64,000 nucleotides of DNA, from positions 1 through 64,000 of the forward strand of contig CANONN010000013.1 of NCBI GenBank assembly GCA_947567625.1, read 5' to 3'. A program made the translations under genes and the position numbers. This DNA is from an uncultured Roseburia sp. (GTDB lineage: Bacteria; Bacillota; Clostridia; Lachnospirales; Lachnospiraceae). The notes below the pieces were generated by a model that made no database searches, had not been told where the DNA came from, and saw only the letters and a program-made list of their open reading frames with translations. Shown piece by piece: positions 54,770 through 63,192 of the stretch (positions within the stretch are counted from its first letter, which is position 1; each line of letters starts with the position of its first letter).

Positions 54770-55282
54770 TCGTGATATCCCCCTTTTCTTTTTTTATGAA
54801 GACCCCGAGCAGATCTCGGAATCCCGTCACTTTTCCATAATGAAAAAGCTACCTATGCTTATAATACTCTTCATTTCTGTAAAAAGCAAGTACTTTTTAT
54901 AGGACGTTTGCTCTATTTCCAATAATTGACAGGTTGCTCCAAGCAGTAAAAAACAGGCACTCTTCCCCCTATTAATGAAAACGATGCCTATTCTAAATTT
55001 ACCTTATTATCCTTTTCGTATAATGGACCAATTTAAAAATGCTTCCTTGTTATATGTTCCAACAAATCTTTTTTCGCCAAACATGAAAAACCCTCCGCAT
55101 CAAATCGGAGGGCCTTTCGAGGAGTTTAGTTATGAAAATGTTAATCTATATAAAAGGAAATTACCGAAAAGCAGAAAGGATAACTGCTTTCGATATTGTT
55201 AGTATATGGAATAAGTATGTCCAATTTGTGTCAACTTTACTAAGAATATATAAAATACAAAGCGATTTTTATTTAGATATTT
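54770..55282. other. 513-bp intergenic region before the lyase locus
   Basis: No convincing gene. It holds the lyase promoter (54861-54889) and a terminator hairpin CCCTCCG/CGGAGGG (55092-55113), followed on the minus strand by GTTTTTC, about 170 bp after the murI stop. On the plus strand GAGGAG lies 7 nt before an ATG at 55132, but that frame runs into antisense of murI and is unlikely to be a gene. Confidence 0.6.
54861..54889 (-). promoter_or_regulatory. Promoter of the lyase 2 / esterase transcript
   Basis: On the minus strand TTGCTT (54889-54884), 17-bp spacer, TATTAT (54866-54861). The leader to the ATG is about 85 nt. Confidence 0.55.
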
Positions 55283-56071
55283 TTAATGATTATAAAGAAG
55301 ACGGCTGCAAAGGTCTAAGATTTCCTCGCTCTCCAAACTATTTTGAAACACCACCGTTCCTTTATGGCCGGGGGTATTACAGAGCCCTTCCGCCAGCAGG
55401 CGCCGTCTCGTCTCCCGGGCCGTACCGGCGCCGCCGTCAAAAAGCGGCGTCTGCTCTCCTACCACTTTTTGGATTGCCTCCCGCACAAAAGGGTAATGTG
55501 TACACCCCAGGACCACGGCATCGATCTTGACCCTGGAAAAAGAGGTAAACAGAGACCGAAGAAACGCTTCAATCCGCTCCCCCTGTGTCTCCCCGCGCTC
55601 GACGAATTCGACCAACCCCGGACAGGGAAGCGGGTAGACCGCCGCCTGCTCTTCGTATTGGGACAACAGCAGATGAAACTTCTCCTCCCGCAGGGTCATG
55701 GGCGTTGCCATTACGACGACTCTCGGATGTTTGCCGACGGCTACCGCGGGCTTTAGGGCCGGCTCAATGCCAATCACAGGGAAATTCTTATAGCGCATGC
55801 GAAGTTCGTCGACCGCGGCGCTGGTAGCCGTATTACACGCCACGACAAGCGCCTTCACCCCCTGTTTGAGCAAATGCTCCGCGTCCAGGCAGGTAAGCTT
55901 TCTAACCGTCTCCACATCCTTAATTCCGTAAGGCGCGTTGCGGGAATCTCCGTAAAATATATAGTTTTCATTCGGCATCAGCGTCACCAGTTCCCGCAGA
56001 ACGCTGATTCCGCCAACGCCGGAATCAAATACCCCGATTGGCCGCTGCTCCCTCTCCATGTTTTTTACCAT
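55283..56071 (-). CDS. murI: Glutamate racemase
   Basis: A 262-residue cytoplasmic enzyme giving D-glutamate for peptidoglycan. The Asp/Ser start motif GVFDSGVGGISVLREL, FYGDSRNAPYG, the first catalytic Cys in VVACNTATSAA and the second in VLGCTHYPFV are all present, with a usual length for the family. ATG 56071 is preceded by AAGGATGAGGA. It stands alone, with a terminator hairpin about 170 bp downstream. Its neighbour on the other side is the divergent YvyF-like gene. Confidence 0.95.
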   Translation of the reverse strand: MVKNMEREQRPIGVFDSGVGGISVLRELVTLMPNENYIFYGDSRNAPYGIKDVETVRKLTCLDAEHLLKQGVKALVVACNTATSAAVDELRMRYKNFPVIGIEPALKPAVAVGKHPRVVVMATPMTLREEKFHLLLSQYEEQAAVYPLPCPGLVEFVERGETQGERIEAFLRSLFTSFSRVKIDAVVLGCTHYPFVREAIQKVVGEQTPLFDGGAGTARETRRRLLAEGLCNTPGHKGTVVFQNSLESEEILDLCSRLLYNH

Positions 56072-56196
56072 TCCTCATCCTTTTTTCCTTATTTTAAAGA
56101 ATATACCTAACCGCGTCCATCGTCAATATGTAACGCTTACATTACTTTTCGCGCCTACCTAAAGCAACAATACGTGCAAAAAAAATATAAAAACTA

Positions 56197-56225
56197 TTTT
56201 CTTATCGAGATATTCGTAGTATAAT
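56197..56225 (+). promoter_or_regulatory. Promoter of the YvyF-like gene
   Basis: Consensus TATAAT (56220-56225) with TTTTCT (56197-56202) 17 bp upstream; the -35 is poor. About 90 nt before the start. Confidence 0.5.
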
Positions 56226-56315
56226 GATGGATGGAAGTTTTTCTCCTTACATTATTATAATAAAAATGAAAGAAAAGAAACATCCCGATCGAACAAGATA
56301 GAAATGAGGATTGCT

Positions 56316-56732
56316 ATGAGACACAGAGGGCTTTTTGAAGATTATAAATATTGTGAAATTTGCAGACGGCCGCTCGCGCTTGACTACGAAGGTACGCTCT
56401 GTCAACTCTGCGAAGAACAGGCTCTGTTTATGCGCGTCAAGGAGTTTATCCGTGAAAATGACGTCACAGAGTATGATGTGGTCGAAGAATTTCACATTCC
56501 GCTTTCCCGCGTCAAACATTGGATACGGGAAGGCCGCATTGAATACAAAGACAAAGAACTAAATAAACGCATCTCCTACAACTGCCAGGGGTGCGGGGCT
56601 CAGATTTCATTTGGCACGCTCTGCGCCAAATGTCTCAAACAGAGCAACATGGAGGTTCATGCCGCCGCCATGCTTACGTCAAACGCACAGACACGCATGC
56701 GTTTTCTGGACAACGTGGACGGCGACCAATAA
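56316..56732 (+). CDS. YvyF-like flagellar-operon protein (zinc ribbon, MerR-like helix)
   Basis: A 138-residue protein with an N-terminal Cys cluster (CEICRRPLALDYEGTLCQLC), a winged/MerR-like segment (DVTEYDVVEEFHIPLSRVKHWIREGRIEY, about residues 45-80) and a C-terminal zinc ribbon (CQGCGAQISFGTLCAKC). This is the layout of the YvyF/TIGR03826 family found in flagellar late operons, proposed as a regulator. Here it is not beside flagellar genes within the window. ATG 56316 is chosen since GAGGA is 5 nt upstream; ATG 56304 overlaps no ribosome site. Its stop abuts the stop of the convergent membrane-protein gene with no bases between. Confidence 0.8.
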   Translation: MRHRGLFEDYKYCEICRRPLALDYEGTLCQLCEEQALFMRVKEFIRENDVTEYDVVEEFHIPLSRVKHWIREGRIEYKDKELNKRISYNCQGCGAQISFGTLCAKCLKQSNMEVHAAAMLTSNAQTRMRFLDNVDGDQ

Positions 56733-57230
56733 TCATTTTACGATACCTCTCGGATAGCGCGCCGCAATAGCCTCGACCATATCCTGATCGGGCTCGAACT
56801 CGTAGCGGATGAGCCCTTTCTCTTTTTTGATGATCAGCTCATAGACTTTTGCCCCGGGAATCCCGCTGCCAATGTTGCGGTATGGGATACTCTTATCGTT
56901 CTCATACTTGTACACGCTCCGGTCTCCCTTGGGCGCGATCGCGACGACGCTCTCCTCCATCGTCGCCCACACGATGTTTTTGCGTCTGCGTTTGTCCTTG
57001 ATACGGGCAATGCGGATATCACCGTCAAAGTAGACATATTCAAACTCAATATCCGTGCGGTAATTCCACCAAAACCAGACAAAACCAAACAGCATCGTCG
57101 GCAGAATGAACAGCGGAAATACAAAAATGGCAAAAAACAAGTTGAGACAGGTCAACAAAAACCAAACGAGCACCATTATCTTTTTGAACACCGTTCTCTG
57201 CTGCGGCACAATCACTAATTTTTCATGCAT
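56733..57230 (-). CDS. Two-helix membrane protein of unknown function
   Basis: A 165-residue protein. Residues 15-50 are hydrophobic and form two membrane helices (IMVLVWFLLTCLNLFFAIFV and FPLFILPTMLFGFVWFW); the rest is a cytoplasmic or external beta-rich domain with DIEFEYVYFDGDIRIARIKDKRRRKNIVWATMEESVVAIAP. The pattern resembles a family of short Lachnospiraceae membrane proteins with a PH-like domain (DUF6106-like), but I am not certain. ATG 57230 has AAAGGA 10 nt upstream. It converges with the YvyF-like gene; no function can be assigned. Confidence 0.65.
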   Translation of the reverse strand: MHEKLVIVPQQRTVFKKIMVLVWFLLTCLNLFFAIFVFPLFILPTMLFGFVWFWWNYRTDIEFEYVYFDGDIRIARIKDKRRRKNIVWATMEESVVAIAPKGDRSVYKYENDKSIPYRNIGSGIPGAKVYELIIKKEKGLIRYEFEPDQDMVEAIAARYPRGIVK

Positions 57231-57427
57231 GTATCTTATGTCCTTTCTAAAATTTGTGAGCTCTGCTGCACCCAGCCCGTTTCAACCGCTCTCTGCTGCG
57301 TGCCTGTGCTCTCCCTGTCATTTTATCATTTGAAACACAAGAAAAAAAGCCTTTTCTACAAAAAGTCTTTTTTCATAAAAATCTCGTTTCATTTTCATAT
57401 TTGTAGGTTTCTTTTACGCATTTTGGC

Positions 57428-57456
57428 TTGACAATTTATTCCTTTTCGTTTATAAT
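57428..57456 (+). promoter_or_regulatory. tRNA operon promoter (perfect consensus)
   Basis: TTGACA (57428-57433), exactly 17 bp, TATAAT (57451-57456), 15 bp before the first tRNA. This is the best promoter in the window, as expected for stable RNA. Confidence 0.95.
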
Positions 57457-57471
57457 GTTTTTCTGTGAGAT

Positions 57472-57544
<73 letters not shown>

Positions 57545-57548
57545 CTCC

Positions 57549-57619
57549 GCGGGTGTAGTTCAATGGTAGAACACCAGCCTTCCAAGCTGGATACGTGGGT
57601 TCGATTCCCATCACCCGCT
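57549..57619 (+). tRNA. tRNA-Gly (TCC)
   Basis: 71 nt, acceptor GCGGGTG/CACCCGC with discriminator T, D-arm AGTTCAATGGTAGAAC, anticodon arm CAGCCTTCCAAGCTG (anticodon TCC), T-loop GGTTCGATTCC. No encoded CCA. Four bases separate it from tRNA-Phe. Confidence 0.98.
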
Positions 57620-57626
57620 CTCCTAG

Positions 57627-57662
57627 AAAGGAACTTCTATGCCAAAGAAGTTCCTTTGTTTT
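57627..57662 (+). terminator. tRNA operon terminator
   Basis: AAAGGAACTTC (57627-57637) pairs perfectly with GAAGTTCCTTT (57647-57657), then GTTTTT. Confidence 0.9.
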
Positions 57663-57775
57663 TATGCACAGCCCCCGTGCAGCGGAACCATGCCGCTATG
57701 CGGCGCACGGGGCGCGCGACGAGCAGGGGAAGACGGCTCTTCCCTACTCGATTTTTCCTTTCACACGGAGGGTCC

Positions 57776-58414
57776 ATGGAACCAAAAACGAACTTTAAGG
57801 CGCTTTCAACCAAAGCCAAATTACAATATATCTGGGATTATTACAAACTTCCGTTTATCATTATCGGGACTATCGCAGTCGTGATCGGTTCTGTCGCGAT
57901 GCAGATCAGCAGCTATGAACCCCCTCTGTTTAATGTCATTATGTTTAACTGCAATCACGCCGTCGACACCACCGCCATCGGTTTCTATGATTTTTTGGAT
58001 GAGGAGGGAATCGAACATACCGACGCCGCGATCGCCCTGACATCCACTTTGAATTTTACAGAAAACGCTTCCACTACGATGTATGACCGCCAGACATTGA
58101 CAACGCTTTTATACGCGGGCGGACAGGATATTTTGATGGGTACCGGAGACGTCTATATGGCCTATGTGGAGCAAAACGTTTTGATGGATCTTCGGGACGC
58201 GCTGTCAGCAGAAACGTTACAAAAATACGAGGACAGCCTAATCTACAGCACGGTCGAGGAAACGGGGGAGACCTACCCCTGTGCCGTCGAATTGAACGGC
58301 AATTCCTGGCTGAAAAAGTATGATTACTATGACAACTGCTATTTTGGGATTCCCTACGGAGCCGGCAATTTGGAACTCGCCAAACAGTTTGCCGAGTACC
58401 TGCTGGCGAAATAA
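57776..58414 (+). CDS. Single-pass membrane protein of unknown function
   Basis: A 212-residue protein with a short cytoplasmic N-terminus, one membrane helix (LPFIIIGTIAVVIGSVAMQI, residues 25-44) and an extracellular domain. The outside part has NVIMFNCNHAVDTTAIGFYDFLDEEGIE and GGQDILMGTGDVYMAYVEQNVLMDLRDAL, which loosely resemble solute-binding-like lobes seen in small Lachnospiraceae membrane proteins. No catalytic motif. ATG 57776 is chosen because GGAGGG precedes it; the open frame upstream runs through the tRNA genes and is not coding. The 115 bp between the tRNA terminator and start contain a GC-rich hairpin (CCCCGTGC/GCACGGGG, about 57669-57707). Confidence 0.7.
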   Translation: MEPKTNFKALSTKAKLQYIWDYYKLPFIIIGTIAVVIGSVAMQISSYEPPLFNVIMFNCNHAVDTTAIGFYDFLDEEGIEHTDAAIALTSTLNFTENASTTMYDRQTLTTLLYAGGQDILMGTGDVYMAYVEQNVLMDLRDALSAETLQKYEDSLIYSTVEETGETYPCAVELNGNSWLKKYDYYDNCYFGIPYGAGNLELAKQFAEYLLAK

Positions 58415-58446
58415 CTCGCGCAAAAGATGACCGCGCAGAAATGAGG
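58415..58446 (+). repeat. Truncated copy of the three-hairpin repeat element
   Basis: Between two co-directional genes, GCGCAAAA ... GCGCAGAAATGAGG matches the last hairpin and ribosome-site part of the elements at 9712-9820 and 23174-23265. Only the terminal section is present; the start codon follows at 58454. Confidence 0.5.
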
Positions 58447-58453
58447 TTCATGT

Positions 58454-59242
58454 ATGAAATGTCCGGTTTGCGGCAATGAAGGAACAAAAGTATTCGATGC
58501 TCTTCTTTTAAACAAATATAAGGTGGATTATTTCGCCTGTGACGTCTGTGCCTGTGTCTTTACGGAAACGCCTTACTGGATCGAAGAATCCTACGAAGAT
58601 TCCATCACCGCCATTGACACCGGCATTATGAACCGCAATATCTCTTTTGCGATGGATACCAACTATATCCTGCACCATTATTTTGGCACTTCCGGGAAGT
58701 TTATCGACTACGCGGGCGGCTACGGCATCTTTACGCGCCTGATGCGCGATCTGGGCTATGATTTCTACTGGTCCGACAAGTATTCTCCCAACCTGCTCGC
58801 GCACGGCTACGAAGCCGACTCTCTCAAAGAAAAAGTAGAGCTGGTCACTTCGTTTGAAGCTTTTGAGCATTTCGCCAACCCGATGGAAGAGATCAGGGGA
58901 CTATGCTCATACGGAAATAATATTCTGTTCTCGACGCTGATCTACGACACAGAGCGCGGCATCAAACCCAAAGACTGGTGGTACTATGTCTTTGAGACAG
59001 GTCAGCATATCACATTCTACAGTGAAATCACCCTCAAATACATCGCTTCCGAGCTTGGGTTCCACTACGTCAAAATTAGTCCCGAGCTGCATCTGTTTAC
59101 TCAAAAAAACATCAGCAGCCGCAAGCTGCAAAAGTTAAACCGGCCATGGGGCAGACTGCAAAAGCTGCTGTTGTTTTACCGCAACCGCCGCCATGGCAAG
59201 TCCGAAGAGGACATGTATACCCAAAAAGCAAAACGTTTTTGA
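58454..59242 (+). CDS. Class I SAM-dependent methyltransferase with N-terminal zinc-ribbon
   Basis: A 262-residue protein. The N-terminus has four cysteines in two pairs (CPVCGNEG ... CDVCACVF), a metal-binding motif found on C-methyltransferases of sugar and polysaccharide biosynthesis. The SAM motif I is FIDYAGGYGIFTRLMRDLGY with acidic SDKY after strand 2; FEAFEHFANP is the post-I motif (E-H-F), as in the Methyltransf_23 group. A basic C-terminal tail ends the protein. The substrate is unknown; no sugar pathway genes are adjacent. The ribosome site ATGAGG lies within the truncated repeat element 40 bp after the previous gene. Confidence 0.85.
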   Translation: MKCPVCGNEGTKVFDALLLNKYKVDYFACDVCACVFTETPYWIEESYEDSITAIDTGIMNRNISFAMDTNYILHHYFGTSGKFIDYAGGYGIFTRLMRDLGYDFYWSDKYSPNLLAHGYEADSLKEKVELVTSFEAFEHFANPMEEIRGLCSYGNNILFSTLIYDTERGIKPKDWWYYVFETGQHITFYSEITLKYIASELGFHYVKISPELHLFTQKNISSRKLQKLNRPWGRLQKLLLFYRNRRHGKSEEDMYTQKAKRF

Positions 59243-59249
59243 TAGCCCC

Positions 59250-60443
59250 TCAGCCGTTCATCAAATTTAGGAGTATCCTGGCTGTAAACATACCGTTTTC
59301 CACGGAAAAATCCGCCTCCCCATGATAGAACGACAAAATCTTCATCACGCCGGAGCTTCCTGCCTTGTCCCCTATGCCATGTTCCGGCATACCGTCTTTC
59401 ATTTTGAGATTCGACGCACAGGTATTCCTGCACAGAATGACAAGTTTTTTCCCTTTTTGAATGAGAGAAAGATAAATCTGCGGCATGTCCAGATTTGACT
59501 CGATACAGCCGCGAATGGCATTTTCAAAAGTACAGACAAGCACGGCGGCAAGGTCGATTTCCCGCACCGCAAGATCTGCCGCCATTTTCACATACATGTC
59601 TACCTGAATATTTTCTCTTTCCGCCAGACTCTTATAGACATACAGGAGGCGGTTCATTGTCTCATTTTCACAGAAGCGTTTCCCGCCATTCTCCGCACAC
59701 TCTCCATCCTCTTTCGACTGATTGATCAGTTCTAACTGATGCCGTATGAGCTGTCCGTTCATCTCGATCAGCTCATGCTCCGTGCGGTAACGTTTTTCCC
59801 TTCCCCGATGCAGGTACAGATGAAAGACCATATACTGAATCAGCCCTGTCATAAACAAAAGGATTGCCACCCGTCCGATATGCAGCATAGAAAAATCATG
59901 GCTTCCGGGCCAGAATGCCACCATAGAAGCGATCAGAACGGACAGCAGCAGCGTAACGGCGCTGAACCAATCCAGCTCCTCCCGCAGATCATCCGTGCCA
60001 TCCAGAAATTTATTTCTGATTTTTGAGGCAAGCAGGAACACGATGACTGCCATCAGTACAATCCGTATCACAATATCCGCGACGATGCTTCCTCCAAACC
60101 ACAGCCTTGACAGATCAATGCCCAGGAAAACAGTTACGGAAAGCAGATAGAATCCCAGCGTCAGCTTATACAGCGACAGATACAGGTTGTCCCTGCCAAT
60201 CCAGATACAAAAAATTCCCACCACAGGAATGGACAATAGCCCTGCAAAGCGGACAAAACTATCCTTATCCATCAAATACCAGCAGCTATAACCTGTCGTG
60301 GCAAGCAGCCAGAACAGAATACAGCTGACCGCCATTTTTCTCCGAAACGCCGCCGGATGCTCCAGCAGCATAAAAACTGCAATCATCAGCCCGGCGCCCA
60401 GGCCGTTGCGCAGAAAAGAAACCCAAAATGAACCTCCCAGCAT
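59250..60443 (-). CDS. AgrC-type GHKL sensor protein lacking a clear phospho-acceptor motif
   Basis: A 397-residue protein with about six membrane helices (residues 1-205) and a C-terminal GHKL ATPase-like domain (N-box in CTFENAIRGC, then LVILCRNTCASNLK and the G-box around GSSGVMKIL). The central linker, which in AgrC-like kinases carries the R-H-D-x-x-H-H motif, here reads NGQLIRHQLELINQSKEDGE and is shortened, so the usual phospho-histidine site is not recognisable. It may be a signalling pseudokinase or heterodimer partner. It starts at ATG 60443 with a GA-rich ribosome site, 44 bp after its intact paralogue. No response regulator follows. Confidence 0.85.
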   Translation of the reverse strand: MLGGSFWVSFLRNGLGAGLMIAVFMLLEHPAAFRRKMAVSCILFWLLATTGYSCWYLMDKDSFVRFAGLLSIPVVGIFCIWIGRDNLYLSLYKLTLGFYLLSVTVFLGIDLSRLWFGGSIVADIVIRIVLMAVIVFLLASKIRNKFLDGTDDLREELDWFSAVTLLLSVLIASMVAFWPGSHDFSMLHIGRVAILLFMTGLIQYMVFHLYLHRGREKRYRTEHELIEMNGQLIRHQLELINQSKEDGECAENGGKRFCENETMNRLLYVYKSLAERENIQVDMYVKMAADLAVREIDLAAVLVCTFENAIRGCIESNLDMPQIYLSLIQKGKKLVILCRNTCASNLKMKDGMPEHGIGDKAGSSGVMKILSFYHGEADFSVENGMFTARILLNLMNG

Positions 60444-60487
60444 CTTCTTCCCTCTCCTTCCTCTTGCGATTCACATGCCATAGCTCT

Positions 60488-61777
60488 TTATCCCAAACAA
60501 TTGCCAAACACCACTCTGCAGGTAAAGATACCGCTCTCAGCCGAAAAATCGACATTGCCCGCATATTTCCTGGCAATGCGCAGTATGCTTTCCACTCCCA
60601 CGCTGTCGCGGCTTTTATTCTTTGGTATACCGTTTTCAAAAAGAATATTCGATGTACAGGTGTTTTTGCAGACACAGGTATACTTTTTCTCTCTTTGTCG
60701 GACTGAAATCTCAATGCGCCGTTTCCCCTCCGCCTGCATACATCCGCTTATGGCATTTTCCAGGATATTGGCAAGAATAGACACAAAATCAACGTCGGAT
60801 ATACCGGAGGTATCCCAGAGACGGATATCCGTTTTTATCTCTATTTCTTTTTTCTCCGCTTTTGCCAGGTAAACGGACAGGACGTGATTCACCGCATGGT
60901 TGGCACAGAACGTTCTGGCATATTTTTCCGTCTCTTCTTTATCATAATTTTGCAGGTAGTCTAAAATCCCCTGATAATCCCTGTTTTTGGCAAACTCCAC
61001 CACCACAATGATGTGATGCCTGAAATCATGCCTCGTCTGCCTTGCATTCCGCTCTATTTCGTCATAAGAATCAATCTGCGCAAGAAGCAGTTTCTCATGA
61101 AGCTGCATCTGCTTTAGCTGCCATTCATCGTTCAGCCGCCCCATAAAGCGGAATAATACCACATAGACGCTCACCACAAAGATATAGACAGATATCAACA
61201 TATAAAAATAAAAGGCACTGTGGCTATGCTGCTTCTCATTGCTAAACACCAAAAGAGTCACCATATAAAATGTCAGGAGAGATAATACGGTAATACTGCG
61301 GTCTCCATGTCTGATCTCATGGTACAACAGAAAGAAACGCTTTTTAAAAAAGAAATGATACAATAGCAGAAAAAACAGGTTTAATCCGATGCGAAGCAGC
61401 CAGATCGCTCCCTCCCCCGCTCCGGCAAAAGCGTCCGTGAAAAGGGAGATCACACTGTGGATAAATGTCCAGAGACAATAATAGGCAGATAGCAGGAAAA
61501 CAGACTTGGAAGGACTGATCGAGACGCCAAAGATATAGGCTGCCCCGTATATGACGGTCGCAAGGCTGTAACCTGCATAAGAGAACATACCGCCCAAAAT
61601 GCCGATATACCCCATCCCCATGCCCAATATTTGAACAAGAACGCCTGTCGCAGCCAAAATGATTACCGTCTTCTTCCTGTTATATTTCGGCTCCAGCGTA
61701 ATGTTTGCTAACCACACCACATGAAATATATTGATAATCACACTGGTAATCAATGCACTGCTCATCTCTTCGGTCAT
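60488..61777 (-). CDS. AgrC-type GHKL sensor histidine kinase
   Basis: A 429-residue kinase with about six membrane helices (1-215), a short coiled linker and the phospho-acceptor motif RQTRHDFRHHIIVVVEFA (His near residue 255). The GHKL ATPase domain shows the N-box SILANILENAISGC, CVCKNTCTSN, and a G-box at SVGVESILRIARKY. Such kinases usually sense peptides or similar ligands and phosphorylate LytTR-type response regulators. None is encoded nearby in the window. ATG 61777 follows GGAAGAGGATAG. A 9-bp direct repeat with LytTR-like spacing lies upstream (61911-61940), suggesting LytTR control of this pair. Confidence 0.92.
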   Translation of the reverse strand: MTEEMSSALITSVIINIFHVVWLANITLEPKYNRKKTVIILAATGVLVQILGMGMGYIGILGGMFSYAGYSLATVIYGAAYIFGVSISPSKSVFLLSAYYCLWTFIHSVISLFTDAFAGAGEGAIWLLRIGLNLFFLLLYHFFFKKRFFLLYHEIRHGDRSITVLSLLTFYMVTLLVFSNEKQHSHSAFYFYMLISVYIFVVSVYVVLFRFMGRLNDEWQLKQMQLHEKLLLAQIDSYDEIERNARQTRHDFRHHIIVVVEFAKNRDYQGILDYLQNYDKEETEKYARTFCANHAVNHVLSVYLAKAEKKEIEIKTDIRLWDTSGISDVDFVSILANILENAISGCMQAEGKRRIEISVRQREKKYTCVCKNTCTSNILFENGIPKNKSRDSVGVESILRIARKYAGNVDFSAESGIFTCRVVFGNCLG

Positions 61778-61879
61778 CTATCCTCTTCCTCTCCGCAGTA
61801 ATAAAAGATGTTGCAATATGACTACCCCGATCTCTCTCCTATCCTTATCTTTCGCATACTGCCTGGTCTTTTGCTTTTT

Positions 61880-61940
61880 ATTGTATCAAAAAAAGACGGC
61901 CTGTTTTCTGTTTTGGTATGATTTGCAGTTTTTTTGGTAT
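61880..61940 (-). promoter_or_regulatory. Direct repeat with LytTR-like spacing and candidate promoter before the kinase pair
   Basis: TTTTGGTAT occurs exactly at 61911-61919 and 61932-61940, 21 bp apart (two helical turns), the spacing of AgrA/LytTR sites. A -10-like TACAAT (minus strand, 61885-61880) is 25 bp downstream. The half-site only loosely matches the LytTR consensus. Confidence 0.45.
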
Positions 61941-61959
61941 ACTTTAGTTCATTATCCAT

Positions 61960-63192
61960 TCATCCTTTCACCACACCGACCGTCTTTAATTTCCTCACCG
62001 GCGTCACGATATCCTTCTGCTGCGCCATGACCTGGTCGATATCCTTGTAGGCAAACCGGCACTCCTCTGCCACATCATTTTTCTTTCTTTTGCCGAGCAC
62101 GACGCCCTGCTCTTTTAAATCCACCATGACTTTTTCTGTGCTAAACGCCTGCATCGCCCCCGTCCTCGAATAGCTCCTGCCCGCGCCGTGCGAGGAAGTA
62201 CAGAACGATTCGCTGTTTCCTTTGCCCTCGACCACATAGCTGTAAGAGCCCATAGCGCCCGGTATCACGGCCAGCTCACCCTGACGCACTCTGGTCGCGC
62301 CCTTGCGGTGCACCCATACATCGGCGTCATAGTGATGTTCCAGCGCCGCATAGTTGTGATGGCAGTTGATCGCTTCGCCGAACGAAACCGTATGCCCCGT
62401 ATACTTTTCCACCCATTCGTTTACAATGGCACAGGTTTTATCCAGCATATGGGCGCGGTTCTCAAAGGCATAGTCTAAAGCCAGCTTCATCCAATTGATA
62501 TACTGCCTCCCTTCCTCCGACTGCACCGGCAGAAATGCCAAATGGTATTCGTCCTTCACTTCGCTGTACCACATCCGGTTGCATTCTCTCGCTTTTTTGT
62601 GAAAATAATCACAGATCGCCTTTCCCAGATGGCGGCTCCCGGAGTGAAGCATGATGCAAAGGTATCCATCCTGGTCTTCCTGAAGCTCAATAAAGTGATT
62701 GCCGCCTCCAAGACTTCCCACCTGGTAATAACCGTCCTCGATCAGCGGGAGCAGTTCGACATTTTTATCGTATTTTTCCATCTCCTGTTTGGCGCGGTCG
62801 AGCACTTTCGACTCCTGCGGCGCTTTATAGCGCTCCATGTTTAAAGGTATCGAACGCATGATACTGCCAATGACCGCCTGCACGATCGTGCCGTTTCCGG
62901 TTGTAATCCCGCGTATGTCGTCCACACGGATATCGGTCGGGATAAAATCCATGCCGCACCCGATATCGACGCCCACCGCATTGGGAATGATCACATCTTT
63001 GGCCGCGATCACCCCGCCAATCGGCATCCCTTTCCCCGCATGTGTGTCCGGCATCAGGCACACCCATTTATGGATAAACGGAAGATTCGACAGATGATAC
63101 GCCTGCTCCAGACAGTTCTCCTCCATCTGGCCGATATCCTCCAGCCATATTTTTACCGGAAATCTTGTGTTTTCGTTATTTAATACAAACAT
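61960..63192 (-). CDS. rtcB: RNA-splicing ligase RtcB
   Basis: A 410-residue Mn/GTP-dependent ligase joining 2',3'-cyclic phosphate or 3'-phosphate to 5'-OH RNA ends, in tRNA splicing or repair. The metal and GMP site is visible: GVDIGCGM (Asp/Cys), GGGNHFIE, MLHSGSRHLG, INCHHNYA, and the guanylylated His in SSHGAGRSYSR near the C-terminus. It belongs to the bacterial RtcB type that opens with FPVKIWLEDI. ATG 63192 follows GAGAGGAAGGG. A divergent gene starts 317 bp away; they may share a control region. Confidence 0.95.
   Translation of the reverse strand: MFVLNNENTRFPVKIWLEDIGQMEENCLEQAYHLSNLPFIHKWVCLMPDTHAGKGMPIGGVIAAKDVIIPNAVGVDIGCGMDFIPTDIRVDDIRGITTGNGTIVQAVIGSIMRSIPLNMERYKAPQESKVLDRAKQEMEKYDKNVELLPLIEDGYYQVGSLGGGNHFIELQEDQDGYLCIMLHSGSRHLGKAICDYFHKKARECNRMWYSEVKDEYHLAFLPVQSEEGRQYINWMKLALDYAFENRAHMLDKTCAIVNEWVEKYTGHTVSFGEAINCHHNYAALEHHYDADVWVHRKGATRVRQGELAVIPGAMGSYSYVVEGKGNSESFCTSSHGAGRSYSRTGAMQAFSTEKVMVDLKEQGVVLGKRKKNDVAEECRFAYKDIDQVMAQQKDIVTPVRKLKTVGVVKG

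Noticed and set aside
55132-55530. 132-codon plus-strand frame with a good GAGGAG site
   Set aside because: The second half is antisense to murI, and the first half has no recognisable features; more likely chance in AT-rich DNA.
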